Below are positions 24,583-35,544 of a stretch of 64,000 nucleotides of DNA, piece by piece. The notes below the pieces were generated by a model that was given only the letters and a program-made list of their open reading frames with translations, was not told where the DNA came from and searched no databases. The stretch is from the NCBI GenBank assembly GCA_012845835.1, contig JABAKD010000017.1, positions 734,001 to 798,000 of the forward strand, written 5' to 3'. Position 1 is the first letter of the stretch, and each line of letters begins with the position of its first letter. This DNA comes from Undaria pinnatifida (taxonomy: Eukaryota; Sar; Phaeophyceae; Laminariales; Alariaceae). Both the position numbers and the translations under genes were made by a program.

Positions 24583-25578
24583 AAACGAATAAACAAACCA
24601 CACACTAGAAGAAATCAAATTAACCAAACAATCAAACAAGCGAACTAACAAACCAAATACAACGTAGAAACAAAACAAACGAAAACTACACGTATTGTGG
24701 TATAAGACCAAGCGCAGCATTCCAGCTTTCTGCTCCTTAGATAAGCCGACAATAATTTCACGGACTGTGCCACTTGCCATCAACAGCGGCCGTTCAAATC
24801 AATACTGCCACAGTTGCCTCCACCCCCCCCTCCCCCCCGAGAAAAAAAAGCAGGGGAACCAGATCCGGCAACACAGGTCAAACACAATCCAACTAACTAA
24901 CTGTAATTTAGCAGCACAAATAACTGGCCCTGTCGAACACAAAAAACAAATCATTGCAACCCGTTCCTGTCCTCTACTGTGGTTTCAAATCACAATCGAA
25001 ATACAGGGGGATTCAACCGATCACACTCATGAGTCAGGACGTCGATGACATGGAGCTGCCTTTCTTTATGGCCCAACTACAAGGTTGGGAAGCCTATGCA
25101 CGAACTTCAGATATGGCTTAGTTTCGTGATGACAGAGTTACACACTGTCATATTCCCCCTGACCTCAATTCATCTGCCAAAACCGCCTACGTAGTAAACC
25201 AAAGAGTCACTACTTCAAGATAGACTGTAGAACGCACTCCCTGCTCGCAGTATACCAGCAGTGTATGCCATGACAATTGGCAGGTGGAGGTGCGTGGTTA
25301 TTGCTCGTGCCAAACATGGTGTTTGTATCTATCGTCGAGACAACCATCACGCCACAAGCATAACACACAGAGGATTGTGTGGTTTAGAGAACAAGGGGAG
25401 TATCACCTCCCATGGTGACCACGTCGCGACCACTTTCGATCCGTGTGGCAAGCACGTCGACCCTTGCTGTTTGGGCAAGACAACTCTCTGGGCTGGAAAC
25501 TCTAATAACCTGACACGATATTCCGGCGCGGACCCTTTATAATTGATGTTGGAGAGGTCAATCGATTAGCCTACGAAT
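24583..25578. other. Unassigned
   Basis: No supported gene. Two plus frames (24695-25048, 25261-25542) have no recognisable motif. The right end holds the 3' flank of the ankyrin gene. Confidence 0.3.
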
Positions 25579-27411
25579 TCAACGAGATCTTAGGGCCGGA
25601 AACTCAGCATCGCTATACGTAGTATAATCCGATGGCCATCCTTCTGCCCGCACCCACTCCACCAAATCCACGCGTCCTGCCTTCGCAGCAGCTGTGAACG
25701 TAGTTTCGTCCCAGGGGCATCCGTTCGCCCGCGCCCATTTAAGCAGCTCAAAATGACCGTTCGCGGCGGCCGAGCTGCAGACAGCAGTGTTCCATGGACA
25801 GCCTTGCGCGCGGGCCCACTGGAGCATGTTTAGATACCCATTCGTGGCTGCGTTGGTGCAGGTGTCCTCGTCCCAGGCGCAGCCGTTTCCTCGGGCCCAT
25901 TTAAGCATCTCGAAATGACCTGCCGCGGCTGCATTGCTACATGTCTCCTTGTCCCAGGGGCAGCCGGAAGATCTGGCGCATTTAAGCACTTCAAATTGAC
26001 CCTGCAAGGCTGCCTTGCTGCAAATACAGCCTTCCGAGCCGAAGCCATTTGCTAGCGCCCACCGAAGAATATGTGTGTCTCCCCTGTCAGCAGCCATCTC
26101 GCATACTTGACTGTTATCCCAGTCACTGTGGTTTTCCTGCAACCATTCTAGGACATGAAGGTGTCCGTGTCTAGCTGCAATGTTACCGGAGTCAGTGTCC
26201 ACAATGCAGTCCTGCGTCAGCAGCCATTCTAGTATATCCAGGCGCCCAGAGCAAACCGCGCTTCTGAAAACGTAGGGGTGGTCTAACGGGAAACCTTGAG
26301 CCTTGGCCCACTGAAGCACTTCAAGATGCCCTCTTTCAGCAGCACGACCCCACGTATCGCAGCACCAACTGCCGCCATTGGCCAGTGCCCACTGAAGAGT
26401 TACAAGGTGTCCTCCCTCGGCGGCCCTCGAGCAGGTCTCGGCATCCCAAGGACAATTTTGGGAACGCGCCCAACGAAGGACGTCAAGATTCCCCGCACCA
26501 GCAGCTTCGTAGCACGTATATTCATTCCAGATGCAGCCGTTAGCCCGTGCCCACTGAAGAACGTCAAGATTCCCGCCCTTGGCGGCCTCCAAGCACGTGG
26601 CATAGCCCCAACAGCAGCCATGAGCTCGGGCCCACTGGATTATATCCAGATGTCCGCCGAACGCAGCTTTGGAGCATGTCCTCCCGTTCCATGGACAGTT
26701 TTCTGAGCGTGCCCACTGCAGGATGTCGAGATGCCCTGCGCCGGCGGCCTCACTGCAGGTGGTGTGGTCCCAGGGGCAGTCGTTGGCGCGTGCCCATTGG
26801 AGAATGCTGAGGTGTCCGCTCGTGGCAGCCTTCGAGCACGTTTCGCTATTCCATGGACAACCTTGGTAGCGTGCCCACTGAAGGATATGGAGGTGCCCTA
26901 AACCGGCGGCCTCGCTGCAAATGGAGCCGTCCCAGGGGCACTTATTATCGTGCGCCCACTTCAGGATGTTCAAATTGCCGGCCGCCGCAGCCGCTCTGCA
27001 TACTATCTTGCGCCATGTACAGGTTTCGCCAAGTGCCCACTGGATTATATCCAGCTGATCTCGGGCGGCGGCCTTGTAGCAAGCTATCGGGGGAAGAAGG
27101 CATCCGTTGGAGTATGCGCACTGCAAAATTTCAACGCCGCAATTGTCGGCAATGTGCTCACATATCGTCCGTCTATTCCTCAACCCACTATCGAAACTGC
27201 ATTGTAGCTGCGAGACAGTAGTGTCGGCCGTAATGGCTTGCGTGGACTTTGGGATATCACCCCAAGCACTGTTCCATTCCTTCGATACACTTGCGAAAAA
27301 CGCGTGCTGGTTGGACAAAAAGTCCGCCAGCATAGCAATGACGTCAGGATTCGTTGGAAGGCCAACCTTCTTCCCAGAGGATCCCGCGTTGGTACTATCC
27401 GTGCACGGCAT
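25579..27411 (-). CDS. Intact ankyrin-like protein, 610 aa, eighteen 27-residue repeats
   Basis: This is a single open frame with no intron. Residues ~17-47 (DVIAMLADFLSNQHAFFASV, then SKEWNSAW) have the spacing of an F-box. If real, the protein would be a substrate adaptor of an SCF-type ubiquitin ligase; this is inference. Residues ~50-110 are a conserved family linker (TQAIT, SQLQ, CEHI, VEILQCAYSNG). About eighteen units of 27 residues follow, with consensus SxAAxxGHLDILQWARxxGCPWDxxTC. These are shorter than canonical 33-residue ankyrin repeats but keep the AAxxGHLxxLxW helix signature. Units 9-13 are most diverged and lack the GCPWD turn, while 14-18 return to consensus. The repeats should bind protein partners; none can be named. 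Three decayed paralogs lie within 17 kb. The intact frame and regular repeats suggest selection, although a young duplicate is possible. Confidence 0.88.
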   Translation of the reverse strand: MPCTDSTNAGSSGKKVGLPTNPDVIAMLADFLSNQHAFFASVSKEWNSAWGDIPKSTQAITADTTVSQLQCSFDSGLRNRRTICEHIADNCGVEILQCAYSNGCLLPPIACYKAAARDQLDIIQWALGETCTWRKIVCRAAAAAGNLNILKWAHDNKCPWDGSICSEAAGLGHLHILQWARYQGCPWNSETCSKAATSGHLSILQWARANDCPWDHTTCSEAAGAGHLDILQWARSENCPWNGRTCSKAAFGGHLDIIQWARAHGCCWGYATCLEAAKGGNLDVLQWARANGCIWNEYTCYEAAGAGNLDVLRWARSQNCPWDAETCSRAAEGGHLVTLQWALANGGSWCCDTWGRAAERGHLEVLQWAKAQGFPLDHPYVFRSAVCSGRLDILEWLLTQDCIVDTDSGNIAARHGHLHVLEWLQENHSDWDNSQVCEMAADRGDTHILRWALANGFGSEGCICSKAALQGQFEVLKCARSSGCPWDKETCSNAAAAGHFEMLKWARGNGCAWDEDTCTNAATNGYLNMLQWARAQGCPWNTAVCSSAAANGHFELLKWARANGCPWDETTFTAAAKAGRVDLVEWVRAEGWPSDYTTYSDAEFPALRSR

Positions 27412-27689
27412 GATGTTCCCGTTTCTGAACCTGACAATACCATGACAAACAATATTGGGTTGCCGGGCAATTGCTCAATGAGGCTGCATTGACCACTAGT
27501 CTAAATGTGCTGGCAAAGTATTGTGAGTCGTCTCTAGCACGTTTACTAAAATATGTTCGATTGCGCTTGAACGATAAACAAAAACGTTATGGGCAAAGCA
27601 AGCCCAACTTGACCTCCGACCCCTTTACGATAGCATTTACAATTGCCCCTGGCTAAATACGTTTTTTTTTTAATATAACAATATGACCC

Positions 27690-27810
27690 CTCCCATTATG
27701 AAAAAACTCACCCACATAGTATATTACACATACCAACAACGCAGCTTGCAAAGATGAGTGTTGACCCGAATTTCGTCGAACTCACGGCTGACGTCCTTGA
27801 AATATTTTTC
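27690..27810 (+). repeat. TATA/ATG cassette repeat, copy with extended reading frame
   Basis: ACCAACAACGCAGCTTGCAA followed by AGATGAGT matches the minus-strand reading of the copies at 35.3 and 37.6 kb. Homology runs through CGTCGAACTCACGGCTGACG and stops shortly after the codons for ADVLE. Confidence 0.7.
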
Positions 27811-27907
27811 ACAAAAAAAATCACTGTCGCCACGACCTCAACCAGACGACGGCCGTTCGGGGACCTCGACCGATTTAAACAAGGGCTAGGTAGCATATTC
27901 ACTTGAA
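27755..27907 (+). CDS. Short 50-codon frame beginning MSVDPNFVELTADVLEIFF
   Basis: The start codon and first ~17 codons lie in a dispersed repeat whose other copies keep the same phase (MSIDLKFVKLTADVLEN at 35.3 kb, SVDPKLVELTLDVG at 54.0 kb, FVELTPDVLKIY at 39.2 kb). After residue 20 the sequence is unique: Lys/Arg/Thr-rich, then FGDLDRFKQGLGSIFT and a stop. No family is recognised. It may be the 5' exon of a gene, a relic of one, or a mobile leader cassette that happens to read into local DNA. Confidence 0.4.
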
Positions 27908-29324
27908 CAAGCTCGGAGTACGAAGGCCGATCCTAACAGAAAACCTGCCATCGGCATAAATGCAGTTGCTGGAAAAATGTAAAGGCTTTTCATTAATAAC
28001 AAGTCGTGCGGCCTTCATCGGACGTCTACTACGTTTACGGTTGCATTTATGACCAAAACAACGCTTGGAGTCCAGGAAACATCTCGACAAGGCAGCACCA
28101 TTGTTCAATGTCGCTTGTGTCTAACAGTTATAAGTGTGGTACATGCAGGTCATGGGATTCTGGTTCGTGTTGCACGTGCATGATTCGTCGATGTCACCTT
28201 GTGGGTAGAGTATGTCGAGCTCCTTACGGTAAAGGGGTTTGTTATGATCTTGATGTAGTCTATTGATCCACTCCCCTACAATACCATACATCTTCCTGAA
28301 AGGCAGGGTGGGGCTGGTTTCGTGCATCTGATTAATTTCGCATTGTCATTTCGTCGCAGATTTTACCAGCGTGACGACAGCTAAAGGGCAAGCTACGACA
28401 GTTCATTGTGCAGTAAGCACGGAAGCTAAGAAGAGGGCTGTATTGTAGAGTGTCCGGACGTACTAAATCAGCCAAGCCCAAGTGCCGCTCTCCCCAAACA
28501 CAGTGTTTGGACCGACAGAATCATGGTATAAATATAACGCTACGCAACAGAACCCCTCAGGAAAAAAAGATGTTGCGAGGTACCAGGTACCACATACATC
28601 CAAAGAAAGGCGCCGTAGCAAGTTCAGAGCATATTCTGGAGAAAATCAATAGAATGACATACGCCGGGAGAAGCGTTGAGAGATGACACCCCAAAACTAC
28701 AATCGTCCCATATTATGCACAACAACCGTTGTGTGTGTTCTTGTTTTGTTTGGTTTGCTACGCTTTACGTAGCCGTACGGAACAACCGCCCCGAACCAAT
28801 AGAATGTTGGGCCTTCCCTGTAGAGCAAAATGAAGCAAGCTTGTGAATTCAACGTTTGTAGAGATACACTTCAAGTATGTTGCCTGTCTAGCCCGGAGGG
28901 GGCCGCATGCGCTCCAACCCTGGGAGATACTCAATCCAGTTAACAGACAGCTTGCGTTGTTTGGGCAATATGTACCAAACAACGGTGACAGCATTCCTTG
29001 CCGGAAAATGCCTAACTTCATGTCAACTGCCGTGCATCAAATACGCGTACTGGAATACATCCATAGGTTTACCTGGACTAGCAACAGCAAGCACCGGGCG
29101 CTGGTTACAAGGCTCTGTGTCCATCGTTAACGTGTACCCAACGTTTCTCAAAGGAATCGCGTTGCAAGCAACGATTTCTCCGGCAGGAAGCATGACGGTT
29201 GTTGGCAGGCTTTGAACCGTGTGCCAGGTACTTGGTTTCGCTGATAATGGATAGCAGAATACAGAGGTTTTGATTTCGTAACCCTATCGTTCTACCGTCG
29301 TCCCCCCAACTATTCTGAAACGAA
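27908..29324. other. No supported gene
   Basis: Overlapping frames of 60-100 codons occur on both strands without recognisable motifs. Nothing repetitive was noticed. Confidence 0.3.
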
Positions 29325-29535
29325 ACAGCCGTTATTTAAACCAGCTCCCGGCGGTATCTCCTGAAAAACGGTGCCCCTTGCCGCCCCCCCCGACGCCATA
29401 GTTCGATAGCCCTTTGCGAACAAGAAAACATGTGACGGATATTGTTCTTCATAGCATCCTTCCTCGAGTCGAGCAGGAAAAAAAAATCATTGAGGAATAC
29501 GGGTTGTTTCCAGGGGGCTATCGTAGAATAAGTCA
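29325..29535 (-). repeat. Unassigned dispersed repeat, copy 2
   Basis: Counterpart of 22580-22825. The shared blocks are ACCAGCTCCCGG, CTCCTGAAAAACGGTGCC, TTGCGAACAAGA and GGGGGCTATCGTAGAAT, in the same order and strand. Confidence 0.55.
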
Positions 29536-29639
29536 CCAGTGGTAACAAAATATACCGGTGGGTCGCAGGTCCTCTGCAGGAGATACATATTCAACGCAAG
29601 GGACGCCACCGACGGTTTCTGTATAGGGTTGTTACACAC

Positions 29640-30560
29640 CAAAGAGCGGAGAAAATCAAGCACAGAAGTCAGCTCAGGTCAGCTCAGCAGCGCAGCGCCG
29701 TGCGGTGTCATGAGGTCTTGTGCCCTGCGGCGCGGTGCAATACTGTGCGGTGCGGCTGTGCCGAACTGTTCCGTGCTGCGTGCTTTGCTGTATGCTTATT
29801 TTTTCGTTTATGCCAGTATCGTTCGAAGTACCATACTCCCATACCGCTAATACTATGTACAGCATCCAGGCACAACGTTGTTGAATCTTTCTATGTGCAC
29901 CCCCAACTCAGCTCAGACCAGCTATATACACCTCACCAGCGCGGCGCAGCTCAGCACCGTGCCGTGCCGTGTCATGCGGTGCCGTGCCCTGCCCGCGGCG
30001 TGGTGCTGTGTGGTGCTGTGCGATGCTGTGCCGGGCTGTGTGCTGTGCCGTACTTACTATTTCGTACATGCCAGGTCTCCTACGACCAAGCATCATCCAG
30101 CGGTACCAAGGTACACCACACCAGGTTTGGACAAACGACATTGTTGAAGTACAGTACCTGCTACCGGCTCAGCTCAGGTCAGCTATATCATATAGCTCAG
30201 CAGCGCGCAGCGCAGCGCCGTGCGGTGCGGTGCGCTGCCGTGTGCTGCCGTGCCGTGCGGTGCGGTACTGTGCCGTGCTGTGCTGTGCGTGCTGTGCTGT
30301 ATTTACTCTTTCGTGCATGCCAGGTCTCATTTGACGAAGTATCATCCAGCAGTACCGAGGTATACCGCATCAGGTTTGTACGTCCTACACTGTTGATTAT
30401 TAAATGCGCCCAGCTCAGCTCGGCTCAGCTCAGCTCAGTTCAGTTCAAGCTCAGAAGCGCGCAGCGCAGCGCCGTGCGGTGCCGTGCTGCCGTGCCTTGC
30501 CCTGCGGTGCAGTGCTGCGCCGCGCTATGCTTTCTTTCGAACACGTAGTGTACCGGATGC
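29640..30560 (+). repeat. GC-rich tandem array, four ~240-260-bp units built on degenerate GTGCB pentamers
   Basis: Each unit starts with CAGCTCAG iterations near 29668, 29910, 30170 and 30410. It then has GCGCAGCGCCGTGCGGTG followed by ~100 bp of five-base periodicity (GTGCC/GTGCG/GTGCT). A conserved spacer follows (TTTCGT.CATGCCAGGTCTC, CATCATCCAGC.GTACC.AGG). The spacer of unit 1 is more diverged and unit 4 is truncated. A 282-codon plus frame (29700-30548) crosses the array. Because the pentamer track rarely makes stops, I regard it as incidental. Confidence 0.8.
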
Positions 30561-31575
30561 GATCTAAGTACCAGGTACCGAAATGTACGAGTGTGCTCGT
30601 CTTTCTTGTTTCTTCATTGGTTGTCCTCCCTCTCGGTCGTCTTCGCGTTTAAGTTTTGCGCAAATTACACCGGTACTGCCAATCAGAACATAGGATCGAC
30701 ACCAAGCACACCGCAGCTCTGCACAAGTAGCTCTTGACATTATCAAATCGCCAGTTGCACCAAATCATGGGCCTCTCCTTTCTGCTCCGTTGACTTATTT
30801 TGGTCGAAATTTTCCATGCGCGAGCGTAGCGGGCGGCGTCAGCCGCCCGCAGAGCAGAGCCCTTGTATTGTGACAAAATATTTCATACACCTGGTGCAAC
30901 AAGCAATACGGAGACAAGATGTAATATATGACCGACGCACAATCGGTCGATATGCCTTGCCTCACACGATCAGTACAACAACAAGGTATGGCTACGTACG
31001 GATTGGCGCGAAGCTACAGCAGTTGCAGAAAGCGTCTCGTATTATCGTCTACGAGCAGACCCGAACAGAATATATATGTCCGACGTGTGGCTCTCCGGAA
31101 AGGTTCATGGAATTCGACTTGGAACAGATGTGCCGTGGAAAATAGATCCACGTGTTCTCACCCTGACCTTCCTCTTGTTTACCCCTACCTCCTTCGGGGG
31201 CACCAAAACATACCATAGATTTGCCGGTAGAAGAGCTAACGGTCTCCGAAGATGTAGAGACCTGAACATCACCGTTTATAGTAAGAGATTAGTGATCATG
31301 TCTAAATCGGGGTTTGGGGAGGGTTTGGGCTCGCGCGGGGACGAGCTCAAACTGGCGGCCTCCCTTCCCTCCACCTGTGGAGAGCAGACCTTACGAGTAG
31401 GTCAGCAAGACCGAGCCGAGCACAAGCGAGACGGGGTTCTGTTTGCGAGCATCGACAGATCGATGTAGTCACTGGGTTGGCGAACCCAGCTAGAAGTCTG
31501 TGCCTCACCCTTCTTCCTATTCCATTTCCCCCCCTTTTTGGTTTCGACGGGGGTGGGGAGAGGGGGAAGAGTTTG
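30561..31575. other. Unassigned; one strong hairpin
   Basis: GCGGGCGGC-GTCA-GCCGCCCGC at about 30827-30848 forms a perfect 9-bp stem. A 130-codon plus frame at 31076-31468 has no recognisable motif. No gene is supported. Confidence 0.35.
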
Positions 31576-31878
31576 GATCAAGGCCACGGCAGGGGGGTAC
31601 CCTCAATTCTCACCCCAGGGTCAAGGCCAAAAAATGGTATACCTCTTAGAACGAGGCTACGGTAGGGGGGTACCCCCAATTGTCACTCCCGGAACAAAGC
31701 CAAAAAAGGGGTACCCCCAATTGTCACTCCCGGAACAAAGCCAAAAAAGGGTATACTTTGTTATAATTTTAATGAAGCATACCCTTTTTCGGCTGTTATA
31801 GCAAGTACAGTGTATACCCTTTTTTGGCTTTGACCCGGGAGTGAAAATATGACCCCCCCCACTACCGTAGCCTTGATC
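31576..31878. mobile_element. Foldback-type element with long inverted ends and internal tandem units
   Basis: The left end GATCAAGGCCACGGCAGGGG and the right end (reversed: GATCAAGGCTACGGTAGTGG) pair over roughly 70 bp, through TCACTCCCGGG..CAAAGCC and AAAAAAGGGTATAC. The left arm holds two further direct copies of CAATTGTCACTCCCGGAACA plus AAGCCAAAAAAGG. There is no coding capacity. A diverged end (GATAAAGGTTACGGCAGCGG) lies directly after the (CAA)n tract at 37056. Confidence 0.65.
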
Positions 31879-34800
31879 TATGGTAGCCGGCGGTTCCGTG
31901 ATTATATAAAAATATTGTTTCTTGAGTGGAGCAGTCGAAAGGTATGGTACCATTCGGAAGCTCGATCATCCGAGACGATTGTAGGCGATAATATAGTTAG
32001 GAATCCGGCTGGTATCATAGTAGGGAAAGAGGTACGGTAAAAGTGAGGACGAGATACGCAGGGGATGGCAGGAGGCTGCGATGGGTGTAGTATCTGGCCC
32101 ATGGAGAAATCCCTCTCTCCCGAGACCCACGAAATGATAATTGCAATGCAATTCGAAAGATATTTAATTCATGCACATAGTGGGCACCCTAATTAAAGAG
32201 CGCCCAGGATGACATGATTCGCGGCTAAATCGGCATGTCCCGCCATGCTAAAAGCTACACATTTCCCACTACGGAGAAAGGCAATGTGTAGTTAAGAGAG
32301 CTTGCTTCGGCTTGTCACGAGGCGTTTTTAAATCGGGGCCCCAACTACTGTACATCTAAGTACTCCGAGTATTAAATAAACATTCTTCACATTCATAACG
32401 TGCAACGAAAGGCGAAGCATTTTATCATTGAAACGGTTTTCGAACGACGGGGTTCCTTGACCCAACAATGGTCGGGGCTTCATTCATATTTTTCGACATA
32501 TTTCACCGTATACCTTGCCCTTGAGATTATTCGTCGAGAATACATTCAATGTTCTTCAAAACACGAGTAAGGTGATGTCCTCCACCGGCAAACGTCGGCA
32601 AAAAGTAGTATGTACTTTTACCGCACCACGGTTATCCCATACTCTGTATGTTTCGGTTCCTCGCTATCAGCCTAGCGTTGCAATTGAAAGCAAAGTCATC
32701 TAATGTATACCAGCATTATCTGGACAGGCAGGATAACTCGCAATCAAATTAACCACTCCGCGAGCATCTCCCACCCTGCCCCTTTAGAACATAGATTGCC
32801 AGAAACTTATTCAGAGGCTCCCAGAGGTTGAGGTTAGATGCCGTAGACATAATTATATGTCAGTAATGCAGGCACAGCTGCCGTACATATTTCGAGCTCA
32901 AGGTAAGCCCCTGATTTTCTCTAACGCCAAGTACTCGTAGACAAAAAATGATTTCACAAAAGATGGTGAAGTGTTCTTGACCCACAAATCACACCAGGTG
33001 AAGAACAAAAAAACATATTCCGATTATCGAGGTGGTTCGCACTATCTCTCAGACTTTTCAAAAAGCGCAGCGAAGCCGCGCCGGTCGGAGTCATACCCTG
33101 GGTTTGGGTTGGGGTACGGTTGCTAGTAGGGACGGGTTGGGTCGACGCCCTCTCGAGACAAACACAAACACGAGATACACAAGCCAACCTATAAATCCCC
33201 CAGCACCCAGCGAAATAGGTTTGGTGCGTTCTAGTATGATTTACGGACGAAGTCCGGTAAAGTCGCATCTACATTTACACACCAGCTAATCCGGGGAGAG
33301 AAAGAAACACCCGGAGAAATTGAGTCGGGATACGTACGCGGTGCCAATCTTGCTCAGAGCACCCGAGCACCTCTGTCTGGTTTGACATCGAGATTACCCG
33401 TAAGCCCCCGACGGTTCTTCGCGAGACCATCGGGCTCCACCGCCTCCAACGAGGAGATTTGACCATAAGATCGATGGGTCTGCATTGTGTGCAACACACC
33501 GCAAAGGATGGTGCCAGGCCTTGTTGGAATCATGAGATTATATATCAGAGTTGGTAGGTGCGCTGAGAGTGGCATCTTGTTTTTTTCATTTCTATACACT
33601 AGTCTAAAATCTAGACGATATAGTCTATCTATCTGGTGCACGCGTGCATGTACACCATCTAGACAACAACAAAAGCCTAATACTGTTTTTCATTTGCTGT
33701 CTGTTGCCGCCTTGCATACCTGCGAAAGGAGAAGAGTGCTCACCGGCTGCAGGGGCAGGATTCCAAGGGTGTGGGACAGGATACACACAGCACGGGCCGC
33801 TTCCGCAGTTCGATGTCGTCACGAGTGGGTCAGGTTAGGCCGGTGGGATTGGTGGAGGGGCCGTGTCCGTTGTTGCGTCGTTTTGCTCGCGAGTTTCGTC
33901 GGGTTTCACGGGCGGAACGAAGGCCTAATAAACCGGGAAGTTTCGTTCCTGTCCCCGTATTTGTCAAATAAATATACAATTTACAAGTACCTGTAAAGGT
34001 ACAGGGGTGCGTGAAGGAAGAAGTACGCCCAGCCGGGGGTACTTGGTGTTCGCATGCCCTCGAGGGCTCCTACATCACAGGGAGGGGCAATTTTGGTCAC
34101 CGAAATTCTGAAAAATCCCGTTTTTCATGTAAAAAATTAGCATTGGGCACCAATGGGCACTTTGTATTTTGCTTTCGAAGTTGTGCGCACCCCCCGCTCG
34201 GAGCACGGGGGGGCGTTGACGATGCTTCTCTCCTCTCTGCGTGCTTCGCTTGCTAGTCAGCAACCAGACAGACTGATCCAAGGTTCCGTTGCTATACCAG
34301 AGGACAAGTGCAAGTACCCACCCGCGTTGATATCTCACTGGTCAACGTGCAATAGCCCCAAACTTTTTTAGTACATACATACAAAACCTATACTTTCTCG
34401 TGCCTTGATAATAATAATACGCTCGTTTTGTCCATCATTGCCCATTTTCGTTTACGATACCAACAATTTCTCCATCAATTTTTATTTTTGTAATCGCTAG
34501 GTTTTTATAAAAATCTCAAAAGTAAATCACAGCAAGAAAGACATCTTTAGTCTAGACTTTTTTTTTTTCTTTTTAAGATCCTCCCGGAGATCCAGGTACC
34601 TCCCGGAGATCCAGGTAAAAGAGTTCCTTACACTTTCGTTTGTGTACCAGTTTTCGTCCATCTGCAGAAGAACGCAGACTTGGTGTTAACCTCGCCCCTT
34701 CGGTTTAGCCAATACCTTGGACTTGCCGGCCTTCTTCGGCCGAACCCTGTAAGATTTGCCCAAGGAGGTGAGAAGGCCACCAGGGAATCGACACCTCTTT

Positions 34801-35320
34801 TTGCTCTGTCTTCGGCCTGGGTAGTGCGGTATTCGCCTGCGCCTGTACACTTTTGATTCTTTCGACGGTGGGTCTCACCACCTGCCGTTAGAAAAAGGCG
34901 CACCCGCTGAACGAACCCGTTTGCCTAGCTAGGGTCACGCTCAGGCTGTGTCTCACGTCTCCAACTCAGCTTCTCCAAGACTTTAGGGTCGTGTTGTCAC
35001 TTACACGATTAGTCTGGACTATACCCCCAACTCACTAATAATAATAGCGTTGCCTCTCTAGCAGCGGACATCGCATGTATGATGCAGGGCCGAAAGTAGC
35101 TGTCAATTGCCATACTGCCCGTGGGCTCGTGTCCAGTGTGGGCTGTGTACTATTTGCATCTGGGCCTGTCTAGACTTGTGGTATCGGCGGGGGCTGCGGG
35201 TGTCACGCCCAAGTAAGTGTCAGAATTGAATTTTAGGCCGTGTAGAGCAAGCGCGGGCACGTTCCGCGGTCGTGTGTTCCTAGTACCTCCAAAAATGACA
35301 AAAAAAAAAGTTTCTTATTT
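31879..35320. other. No supported gene; minor repeats
   Basis: A 169-codon plus frame at 33487-33996 ends in A/T-rich sequence with AATAAA but shows no known domain. TAGTCTA/TAGACTA clusters lie at about 33600-33628 and 34549-34557. The 19-bp unit CCTCCCGGAGATCCAGGTA is tandemly repeated at 34580-34617. Confidence 0.3.
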
Positions 35321-35324
35321 TATC

Positions 35325-35541
35325 AAGATTTTATAACTAATTTTCAAGGACGTCAGCCGTGAGTTTGACGAATTTCAGGTCAATACTCATCTTTGCAAGC
35401 TGCGTTGTTGGTACTCGTACTATACAATATGAGTGAGTTTTTATTGGGAGGTGTCTTATTTTTTGTCCACTATAATGGTAAGTATTGGTATTTATACTTT
35501 AGGTGGAGAATTTTGAGCTAGGTAAAACATCACATCTATTT
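35325..35541 (-). repeat. TATA/ATG cassette repeat, uninterrupted copy
   Basis: Read on the minus strand: AAAATAGATGTGATG, a TATA box, a leader of about 100 nt ending ACCAACAACGCAGCTTGCAA, then AG and the ATG at 35390-35388. The ATG begins MSIDLKFVKLTADVLEN and a stop. It is nearly identical to the copy at 37.6-38.9 kb, which is split by a TRIM. The SINE begins where the cassette ends (CATCTATTTT). Confidence 0.75.
35489..35496 (-). promoter_or_regulatory. TATA box of the cassette repeat
   Basis: TATAAATA on the minus strand lies about 100 nt upstream of the cassette ATG. The other long copy keeps TATAAAT at the corresponding place. The spacing fits a core promoter with a ~70-nt 5' leader. 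Activity is inferred, not shown. Confidence 0.4.
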
Positions 35542-35544
35542 TCT

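Noticed and set aside
24327-24783. Long minus-strand frames with (CLFV)n.
   Set aside because: Simple translation of the (AAAC)n microsatellite.
29700-30548. 282-codon frame across the GC-rich array as a real protein.
   Set aside because: The pentamer track is nearly free of stop trinucleotides, the product is Cys/Ala/Arg low complexity, and other frames are also long. No independent evidence of coding.
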